A stretch of DNA of 19,988 nt from an uncultured Gemmobacter sp. (GTDB taxonomy: Bacteria > Pseudomonadota > Alphaproteobacteria > Rhodobacterales > Rhodobacteraceae), in NCBI GenBank assembly GCA_937983495.1, contig CALKAA010000291.1, positions 1 to 19,988 of the forward strand, given 5' to 3'. Positions within the stretch are counted from its first letter, which is position 1, and every line of letters starts with the position of its first letter. The notes under the pieces were generated by a model that was given only the letters and a program-made list of their open reading frames with translations, had not been told where the DNA came from and searched no databases. The position numbers were made by a program, and so were the translations under genes. This document shows, one piece after another, positions 14,164 through 19,988 of this stretch.

Positions 14164-15144
14164 ATGATGTATGGCTGTGTTCCGAAATATCTGGTTGCAA
14201 CCGCGTTGGCCGTTTCCCTGAGTCTCGGGCAACCACTGCTCGCGCAAGAAAGTGCGGGCAGCCCGGTTGCGCTGCGGGTCGAGGACGTGGTCCCGCTGAC
14301 CGGATTCCCCGCCGATGCGGTGACGGATGTGCTCGGGGTTCGAATTGGAATGGCGTATGAAGAGGCCAGACAGGCGATCCTCGCTGCCGATTTCCCGATG
14401 CTTGAAAATGCCGGGGATTATGTCAGCGATGACAAATACGCACCGAAGCGGGTCGGGTTTGTCTTTGCCGAGAGTGAGGTAACGCCGACCTTCACCTGGC
14501 AGGATGGTTTCGGGATGTCGTTTCTGCCGGTGCGCGCATCAGCCGGGCTGACGCTGTATCATGAACGTGAAGACTTTTCCGGAAATCGCGATACCTTTGC
14601 TTCCGACGAGTATTTCTGGGTGGCACTCGGTGGGCCGACGGTCGGCGGCCGCGTTCAGGAAATCTATCGCCGCCAGAAGTTCGCCGAGGCGGTGGATCTG
14701 GAAACCATGCTGCGCTCGCTTGACGAGAAATACGGTGCGCCCAGTCACGCCAAGGATCGCGGTTCGTTCGGCATGGAACTGGCCTGGTATTTCAAGGGTG
14801 GGGAGCAGGTGATGCGCAGTGACCGTAACGGTTTCCTGCTGACCCAGCGGTGCAAACCCTTCATCCCACCGGCTTCGGCTGCGAGCCTGTATGCGGAAGC
14901 TGCGGCAGGCCGGTGGCTGGGTGGCACGAAAGACCCTCGTGAATCGAAAGAGATGTGCGAAGGGGCGATCTATGTGCGCCTTGAGGCGGGGAACGTGCCA
15001 AAAACGGTTGTCGCGCTGGACATCTTCGTCACCGACTATCTCGCGCGCCGGGAGAATGCAGTCGCCGTTCAGTCTCAGGCGGAGGCCGAGCACGATGACT
15101 GGCTCAGGCAATCCGCCGGATCGACGGTAGCGCCCAAGCTCTGA
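14164..15144 (+). CDS. Exported 326-residue protein of unknown function
   Basis: It begins with a signal peptide (YLVATALAVSLSLG, probable cleavage after LLAQ or LAQES, about residue 28-31), with no lipobox at the cleavage region. The mature protein has a motif VLGVRIGMAYEEARQAI near residues 57-73, a pattern seen in periplasmic proteins with a 'G-x-x-x-EA' repeat-like helix, and later aromatic, beta-rich sequence. It has only a few cysteines. ATG at 14164 (or 14167) follows GAGG. The gene is the last of three plus-strand envelope genes and is convergent with the relaxase gene. I cannot assign a function. Confidence 0.75.
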   Translation: MMYGCVPKYLVATALAVSLSLGQPLLAQESAGSPVALRVEDVVPLTGFPADAVTDVLGVRIGMAYEEARQAILAADFPMLENAGDYVSDDKYAPKRVGFVFAESEVTPTFTWQDGFGMSFLPVRASAGLTLYHEREDFSGNRDTFASDEYFWVALGGPTVGGRVQEIYRRQKFAEAVDLETMLRSLDEKYGAPSHAKDRGSFGMELAWYFKGGEQVMRSDRNGFLLTQRCKPFIPPASAASLYAEAAAGRWLGGTKDPRESKEMCEGAIYVRLEAGNVPKTVVALDIFVTDYLARRENAVAVQSQAEAEHDDWLRQSAGSTVAPKL

Positions 15145-15159
15145 GCTCAGGTCAGATGA

Positions 15160-15183
15160 CCGCAGGTGTAGGAGTGCCTGCGG
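15160..15183. terminator. Hairpin between convergent genes
   Basis: CCGCAGG (15160-15166) and CCTGCGG (15177-15183) form a perfect 7-bp stem with a 10-nt loop, 16 bp past the stop of the plus-strand exported-protein gene and about 100 bp past the relaxase stop. There is no T-run on either strand, so a weak or factor-assisted bidirectional terminator is the most that can be said. Confidence 0.4.
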
Positions 15184-15284
15184 CCACTCGCCTTGCCTCT
15201 GGCCGAGCGGATCATTCTGCTGATGCTTGTGCTTTACGATGCAGTTGGGCCGCCTGTCCTTTACCGCCTCGATGGCAGGCGCCG

Positions 15285-17180
15285 CTATAATGCTGCCGGA
15301 CCTTCACTCTGGTCTGGCTCCATGGAACCGAGCGCCGGTCCCGAGATGAAGCGATGCCACAGATCTCCGGGGTTGCGTTTCCGCCAGCGGGCGCCAGGCA
15401 GGATACGCCGAAGTTTTCCGGCGTTTTCCGCGTGGTCCTGGCTTGGTCCGAAAGCGACGAACGTCATCCGACCTTCCGACAGTGCGCGCAACTGGGCCGC
15501 ACTCTGGGGGCAAATGCTTTGGCCGATGACGACGACCAGCGTCTCGGCATCGCCTGACAGGGCCGCCTGCATCAATCCGGCAGCGATGTCGGGGACAATC
15601 ACACAGGTCGTCGATTCACGAGGCCCGATGAGGCCGAGGCCCTGTCCGTCGCCCTGCGCGACCGGAGGGGCAGTGGCGGTCTTCGTGACCGGTAGCAGGT
15701 CAAAGCCGGTGATGCTGCCGGAGGAGTTGCGCCGCGCCAGAAGCAGCCGGTGTGACCCATCGGCGCGGAGGTCTTGCGGATGCCCGTCGATGATCGACAT
15801 GACGCTGCCGGGAAGCTGCGGTTTCACCTGAGAGGCTGCCAGAACCCATGCCTGCCGCAGTCCCGTGTGATCCATCTGCTGATTGTCGGCATCCCATCCG
15901 ACAATTGCCGCACCCCGCCGCAGAACATGCCGGTATCTTCTCAACGCCATGCCACCGGGGGCAAGACGGATCAACTCCGTGGTCGCATCGAGAACCTGGG
16001 TATCGGGTGCCGGCACCCGGCGTCGCTCTGCTGCGATCTGTTCGCGATGGGTCTCGCGCATCATGGCGCGCAATGCCCGTTCGTAGGGCGAGCGCTTGCC
16101 GCTGAGGGAGTGCCTAACCTGCTGCGCCTCGCTGTCCTGGCTCGCACTCAGAGCGCGTCTTGCGTTCCGCTGCTCATCGCGCCAACTGCGGATACTGCGG
16201 CGGTTCTGAGCGACTGCTTTCAGAATCTCTGGCAACGGGGTGTCGGGGATGCCGCCGTGGTTCCTCGTTTTGTCGAAGCTTTCGGAGAGGATGAGCAGCT
16301 TTGACGCCAACTCCTGCTCTCGCGCGGGTTCGAAACCGCCAAGACGCGCCCGCAGGCGCCGCAGCCCGTAGGCGGCACCAAGCTGGCATGCCGCCATGAA
16401 CCACTCGCCGCCGGCGCGGGCGATCCGTGCGCCCGCTCCGTGAAGAACGTAGCGCAGGCCATTGTGCCCCAGGGCCTGATGAACGTCTTGCCAGCCCTTC
16501 GCGGCATCGAGAAGTGTCCGGATCCGGTCAAGGACATCGGCGCGGACGGCGTCGCGCAGGGATGGCAGTCCGCTGCGTTTTTCATACCCGCGCACCGCAC
16601 GGCTGTCCGGGCGCAGGCCGCGCTCCCGGTCTGCGGTTTTCCGCTGCCAATGCGCGGCGGGCTTGGGGATCAGGCGGGTCCCATCGTCGGTGACGGCAAT
16701 GTCGAACCGTCCGCGATCCTGCGGCCACCCCATCCGGTGTTCGATCTGGCGGCAAGCGTGCTCCAGCCGCGCAAAGTCATGGCTGGCAGACCAGGTTGTC
16801 CCTGTGATCGGATGCACTTTGTTCAGGACAACATGTGTATGGGTGTTCGCCCGGTCCCGGTGAATGGCAATCACATATTGATGCTCTGACGCCCCGAGAA
16901 CCCGGACCGCATGATGCGCGGCGCTGATGATCTCGGTGTCGGTGGGCTGCTCGGTTTCGGCCCATGTCAGCACGAAATGGTAAACCGGAGACCGCGTTCG
17001 AGGAGCGAGGCCTGAACTGATCCGCATCTGGAACGCGGCGTCGCGCCAGCCACCGGCGAGGTTCGCCAGTTCCACCACCTCAGCCTTCGCGCAGATATAG
17101 GCCACCCGCGCGCCGAAGTCCTGCCGAGAACCGTGCTGCGGCTTGCGGTTACGGATCTTTTTCGCCAGCATGATTATCAT
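15285..17180 (-). CDS. MOBP/VirD2-like relaxase with degenerate Toprim-like tail
   Basis: A 631-residue protein. It would nick the element at oriT and lead the strand into a recipient. The N-terminal domain shows catalytic-type Y28 (ARVAYICAKAE), a second motif around VYHFVLTW (66-73), and the metal-binding motif III HRDRANTHTHVVLN (H107, H114, H116, N120). The middle (about 180-450) is basic and helical. The C-terminal 130 residues resemble a Toprim fold (VIVPDIAAGLMQAAL, TLVVVIGQSI, FVAFGPSQDH) but lack the DxD acidic pair. The start is taken at 17180; ATG at 17171 is equally possible. Both lie inside the preceding MobC-like gene, with no clear ribosome site, implying translational coupling. 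Confidence 0.87.
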   Translation of the reverse strand: MIIMLAKKIRNRKPQHGSRQDFGARVAYICAKAEVVELANLAGGWRDAAFQMRISSGLAPRTRSPVYHFVLTWAETEQPTDTEIISAAHHAVRVLGASEHQYVIAIHRDRANTHTHVVLNKVHPITGTTWSASHDFARLEHACRQIEHRMGWPQDRGRFDIAVTDDGTRLIPKPAAHWQRKTADRERGLRPDSRAVRGYEKRSGLPSLRDAVRADVLDRIRTLLDAAKGWQDVHQALGHNGLRYVLHGAGARIARAGGEWFMAACQLGAAYGLRRLRARLGGFEPAREQELASKLLILSESFDKTRNHGGIPDTPLPEILKAVAQNRRSIRSWRDEQRNARRALSASQDSEAQQVRHSLSGKRSPYERALRAMMRETHREQIAAERRRVPAPDTQVLDATTELIRLAPGGMALRRYRHVLRRGAAIVGWDADNQQMDHTGLRQAWVLAASQVKPQLPGSVMSIIDGHPQDLRADGSHRLLLARRNSSGSITGFDLLPVTKTATAPPVAQGDGQGLGLIGPRESTTCVIVPDIAAGLMQAALSGDAETLVVVIGQSICPQSAAQLRALSEGRMTFVAFGPSQDHAENAGKLRRILPGARWRKRNPGDLWHRFISGPALGSMEPDQSEGPAAL

Positions 17181-17520
17181 CCATGAGGAGGCGTTGCAGA
17201 GATGCGATATCCGTGCCGATGCGGTGGAGGAGGTGCCGCAGGCGGTCCGGATCTGTCGTCCCATCGCCCCGGGCAAGCGCATTGAGTTGAGCGCCGATCT
17301 GTCCGAGATGGCCGCAGAGGATCCGGCGCTGTCGCATGCCGATGTCATCGACATTCCCGTTCCGAAGCCGATCGAAGATCCACGCTGACATGCTCGGAAA
17401 GGCGCTGCGCTGCGCCATTGCCGCAAGCCTGAGTTTTTCGTCGGCATCAACCCGCAGGCTGATCGTTGCAGTCAGCCTGCGGGTTTCCGAACGAGCTGCG
17501 CCATCCCCGGGCTTTGCCAT
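17149..17520 (-). CDS. MobC-like ribbon-helix-helix relaxosome accessory protein
   Basis: A 123-residue protein. After a basic leader, RRLTATISLRVDADEKLRLAA followed by SMSAWIFDRLR forms a ribbon-helix-helix, and the C-terminal half (GHLGQIGAQLNALAR, then LLHRIGTDIASLQRLLM) is the helical region typical of MobC proteins, which help melt oriT and position the relaxase. It overlaps the relaxase start by about 30 bp. The upstream gene's TAA directly abuts a possible GTG start at 17529; ATG at 17520 is chosen here. The arrangement fits a tightly coupled mobilization operon. Confidence 0.78.
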   Translation of the reverse strand: MAKPGDGAARSETRRLTATISLRVDADEKLRLAAMAQRSAFPSMSAWIFDRLRNGNVDDIGMRQRRILCGHLGQIGAQLNALARGDGTTDPDRLRHLLHRIGTDIASLQRLLMDDNHAGEKDP

Positions 17521-17529
17521 GGCGATCAC

Positions 17530-17964
17530 TTACCGCAACTCGGCCGGGTCGTGGCGCGCAATCAGATGATCGATATCGTCGGAACCTTCCTCCGACAGCA
17601 GGGGCTCGTTGTTCAGCGAGGGCTCCGCAGGCATATCGGAATGCAGGGCAGGGGCAGCGACCTTGGAAGGTGCCGTGGGCTTGAGAGCTTTCGGCTTTCC
17701 TGCCTTCTTCTGTGCTGCCGGTTTCGGTTCCAGATTTGCGAGATAGCCCGAGATCGTTCCAGGGCGAACGCTCAGGCGAAACCGTGCAAAATGCTCGGCA
17801 ATGTCGGTAAAGCTATATCCTTTCTCCAGTGCGCCACGGATCGCGGTCTCGGCGCTTGCGACGGTCTCGCGCGTCGAAAGAGCCTCTTTCGGTTTCGGGG
17901 GAAGTGCGTCGAGGGTGGAGATCAATTTCTCCAGATCCTCGGGGCTGATATGGTTCTTCTTCAT
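17530..17964 (-). CDS. Putative mobilization accessory protein with HTH-like motif
   Basis: A 144-residue protein of no firm family. Residues 30-78 (SAETAIRGALEKGYSFTDIA, then VRPGTISGYLANL) look like an HTH of the type found in plasmid mobilization and transfer accessory proteins. The second half is K/P/A-rich then acidic (a flexible linker and tail), ending in IDHLIARHDPAELR. ATG at 17964 has AGGAG 9 nt upstream. It is the first gene of the relaxase operon, adjacent to the oriT-like region. A role in oriT binding or operon regulation is inferred from position. Confidence 0.72.
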   Translation of the reverse strand: MKKNHISPEDLEKLISTLDALPPKPKEALSTRETVASAETAIRGALEKGYSFTDIAEHFARFRLSVRPGTISGYLANLEPKPAAQKKAGKPKALKPTAPSKVAAPALHSDMPAEPSLNNEPLLSEEGSDDIDHLIARHDPAELR

Positions 17965-17984
17965 CGTTGGCGCTCCTGATAAAT

Positions 17985-18240
17985 ATGGCCAACCTCTCTA
18001 CTATGCGCGATTCGAGAAAAAACAAAACGTCGATCAGGGTTTTCCACATAAAACGGAATTCCTGTTTTTCCAGATATGCCCGCCATCCTGTTGAACCGAG
18101 TGGCTAAAGACATCCCGTTCATCTGGGATTGGAGGGGATGTCCGTTCGTGAATTGGTCAACTTCTGCTTGCCGGATTAGTTTTTCAATTCAGAGCAGGGT
18201 ATGCGGACGGTGTGACCGTCTGGCATTCCTGAAACCAGCT
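17985..18240. other. Candidate oriT region with four dyads
   Basis: The gap 17965-18278 has no gene but is dense in inverted repeats. AAAAC and GTTTT flank the palindrome GGAATTCC (18050-18068). GACATCCC/GGGATGTC lie at 18109-18116 and 18135-18142. TGAATTG/CAATTCA lie at 18149-18155 and 18185-18191. GACGGT/ACCGTC, with loop GTG, span 18206-18220. An ATCCTG at 18084-18089 matches the core of MOBP nic sites (known for IncP-type origins). Position directly upstream of the relaxase operon is where oriT normally sits. The dyads are seen; nic assignment is a guess. Confidence 0.5.
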
Positions 18241-18278
18241 GAGGTTCTGTGATAGGTTTATCCGGAAGCCGCCGCAGG

Positions 18279-19988
18279 TCAGAAGCCAAGAGGCTCCAAC
18301 GTGAGGCTTTTCGGCCCGCCGACCTCCACCACGCTCTTGCCGCCTCCCTGTTTGCGCACGGAGATGCGCACGGGGATACGGTCCTTCATCGCCTCGACAT
18401 GGCTGATGACGCCGACCTGCCGGCCCTGCGATTGCAGGGTCTCCAGCGCGTCGATGGCCAGATCGAGGCTGGTCGCGTCGAGTGAGCCAAAACCCTCGTC
18501 GATGAAGAGGGTTGCGGCGAGGCCGCCTTTGCCGCCCATCCGGGAAAGGGCAAGTGCAAGGGCCAGCGAGACGAGGAACCGCTCGCCCCCCGACAAGCTG
18601 CGGGTGGCGCGTGGCTCATCACCCATGTCGCGATCCTCGACCTGAAGCGCCAGATCGGCGGCGCGGCGCAGGCGGTAGCGCGGGTTCAGATCGGCCAGAT
18701 GGTGATTGGCGTGCCCGACCAGAACATCCAGGGTGATGGACTGTGCGATCCGGGTGAAGCGGTCGCCGTTACGCGATCCGGCGGCAAGGTTGACCGCCGC
18801 CCAGACATCCAATTCTGCGCGGGCGGTTGCGATTCCGGCTTCAAGCCCGGCGAGGCCAACACGGGTCTGCGCATCGTGCTGGAACTCGGCCGCGATGGCG
18901 CCCATGCGCTGCGCGCGGGAGGTCGCAAGTGCCTCCAATTCGGCCAGCTTCTGGGCGATGGCGTCGGGCGGATATTCCGGCAGGCCAGCCGCAAGCGCCG
19001 ACTGGTGGTCTTGCCTGCGGGATGTCAGGGTGGCGCGGGCCGAGGTGACGGCGTCATCGAGCGCGCGCAGCTTGGCGCGTAGGGCCACAACTGCATCCGG
19101 CGTCACCGCGAACAGGGCGTCGAGATCGGCAGTAGTCAGGTCACTTGTCTTCAAAGCCGAGTCCAGCTCGGCTATCGCGCCAGCACGGGCCTGTTCGGAT
19201 TGGGCCTGTTCCGCCAATGCGCCTTCCACGCGGGCGGTTGCCGCAGCGGCTTCGGTCTGCGCTGTGGTCAGCGCTGCGCGAGCGAGGTCAAACCCGGCCA
19301 ATGCCGTCTTGCGCGCCTCGTTATGGCGGGTGCGGTGGGGGGCGGTCGCCTCACCGTTCAAAAGGCCCGCACGTTCGGCCTGTAGCCCTAGGAGCGCCGC
19401 TTTGCGTGCCTCGGCCTGCGCTGCGGTCGTCGCGGCCAGCGTGGCCGCAGCTTCCGCCTGACTTGTCGCCGTGGCGATACGGGGGGCGAGGGTGGCCAGC
19501 GCAGCGCTGGTCTGATCGCGGGTTGCACGTAGCCGAATGACCCTTGCAACCCGCACGGCAAGGCGGTCGGAAAGGGCGGAATCTCCAAGCGCGCCCGCCT
19601 CATTCAGCGTGATCAGGATCGGGGTGAGGGCGGCTTCCAGGCGGGTGGACTGGTCTTTCGCTGTATTGGCATCATGACGTGCGAGGTTTTCTGCATTCTG
19701 GGCTTCGGCGCGTGCGGCGGTCAGAGTTTCACGCGTGGTGCCGTGTCCGGTCAAGGCTATGCGCAGGCACTCGCGCTGTGCTGCCAGATCGGTCAACTCC
19801 TGCCGCATCCGTGCAAGTTTGCCTTGTGCGTCGGTCTCGGTCTGCTGGCGTTGCGCCATCTCGGCCGCCAGCGTGGGAAGGGCCGCGGCGTGTATCGGAT
19901 CGTCAGGCAGGGCGGGACAATCCGGGAGGTCATGTGCGCGCAGGCCGGCATCTCGCCAAAGTTCCCGCGCCGCTTCGATCTTTTCCCC
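18279..19988 (-). CDS. sbcC: SbcC-like nuclease ATPase, C-terminal part (cut by window edge)
   Basis: The last 569 residues of an SMC/Rad50-type ATPase that pairs with the SbcD nuclease to process hairpins and broken ends. The frame stays open to base 19988, so the N-terminal half with Walker A lies outside. Visible are a long Ala/Arg/Glu-rich coiled coil (over 350 residues), then the C-terminal ATPase lobe with the signature SLSGGERF, Walker B ATLFIDEGF, D-loop GSLD and the switch histidine in VISHVEAM. Near the edge, where the zinc hook CPxC is expected, only DCPALPDD is read. The gene is probably ancestral chromosome flanking the element; an ATG at 19859 is internal, not the true start. 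Confidence 0.9.
   Translation of the reverse strand, partial: GEKIEAARELWRDAGLRAHDLPDCPALPDDPIHAAALPTLAAEMAQRQQTETDAQGKLARMRQELTDLAAQRECLRIALTGHGTTRETLTAARAEAQNAENLARHDANTAKDQSTRLEAALTPILITLNEAGALGDSALSDRLAVRVARVIRLRATRDQTSAALATLAPRIATATSQAEAAATLAATTAAQAEARKAALLGLQAERAGLLNGEATAPHRTRHNEARKTALAGFDLARAALTTAQTEAAAATARVEGALAEQAQSEQARAGAIAELDSALKTSDLTTADLDALFAVTPDAVVALRAKLRALDDAVTSARATLTSRRQDHQSALAAGLPEYPPDAIAQKLAELEALATSRAQRMGAIAAEFQHDAQTRVGLAGLEAGIATARAELDVWAAVNLAAGSRNGDRFTRIAQSITLDVLVGHANHHLADLNPRYRLRRAADLALQVEDRDMGDEPRATRSLSGGERFLVSLALALALSRMGGKGGLAATLFIDEGFGSLDATSLDLAIDALETLQSQGRQVGVISHVEAMKDRIPVRISVRKQGGGKSVVEVGGPKSLTLEPLGF

Larger units (their letters stand above)
4453..18250. mobile_element. 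Probable integrative mobilizable element in tRNA-fMet
   Basis: The stretch starts at a tRNA 3' end joined to a serine recombinase gene and ends with a relaxase module and oriT-like region next to a chromosomal-type sbcC gene. Between them lie cargo genes without housekeeping functions and a local AT-rich patch. No type IV secretion genes are visible, so a mobilizable rather than self-transmissible element is likely. The left boundary is well supported by the tRNA fragment. The right boundary is a guess, placed just before sbcC, because no second copy of the tRNA fragment is present in the window. Confidence 0.45.

Noticed and set aside
1..19988. CRISPR array
   Set aside because: No regularly spaced 24-37 bp direct repeats with unique spacers were seen; the only regular repeats are the 7-bp iterons and the 10-bp-phased trio.

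Overview
The window is GC-rich DNA from an alphaproteobacterium, most likely of the Rhodobacterales/Paracoccus type. This rests on codon use, on an initiator-tRNA fragment whose sequence fits that class, and on the protein families present. Nearly everything from base 1 to about 18,250 is accessory DNA: two site-specific recombinases of different chemistry, a relaxase with accessory genes, a displaced tRNA 3' end, and many genes without an assigned function. Only the partial sbcC-like gene at the right edge (18279-19988) looks like housekeeping chromosome.

Left block (1-4452). A tyrosine integrase (565-1830) is preceded by a mirror-symmetric array of eight GGGTGGC/GCCACCC copies. A convergent gene (1856-2455, minus) encodes a small putative DNA-binding protein. 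A divergent 446-residue protein follows (2901-4241, plus). The block stops abruptly at 4453, where the 3' part of an initiator tRNA-fMet (anticodon loop to CCA) begins without its 5' half. This is the signature of an integration junction.

Right block (4453 to about 18,250). A 589-residue serine recombinase (4456-6225, minus) ends inside the tRNA fragment; its last dozen residues are antisense tRNA, and a rho-independent terminator for the tRNA strand lies inside its C-terminal coding region. After a small upstream ORF and an AT-rich, purine-skewed stretch come four genes on the minus strand (11652 back to 7079): a 172-residue unknown, a zinc-ribbon/GIY-YIG (T5orf172/MUG113-like) protein, a soluble FtsH-like AAA+ ATPase with an intact M41 metalloprotease site, and a 187-residue unknown. 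A divergent 54-residue ribbon-helix-helix protein probably controls them: the shared intergenic region holds a good minus-strand promoter with a tandem 8-bp repeat across its -35 side. This nuclease-protease operon is the best candidate for an undescribed system, possibly a defence or element-control module.

Next come a short LuxR-type regulator with no sensory domain and three plus-strand genes: an exported six-cysteine protein, a two-TM protein with a PH-like tail, and an exported 326-residue protein. A mobilization module follows on the minus strand: an HTH-like accessory protein, a ribbon-helix-helix MobC-like protein and a MOBP/VirD2-like relaxase with a degenerate Toprim-like tail. A cluster of dyads at 18050-18220 is a likely oriT.

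Taken together, the right block looks like an integrative mobilizable element in tRNA-fMet carrying a nuclease/protease cargo. The left block appears to have inserted later into the same tRNA, giving a tandem array. All names are from sequence reading alone; no database search was run.
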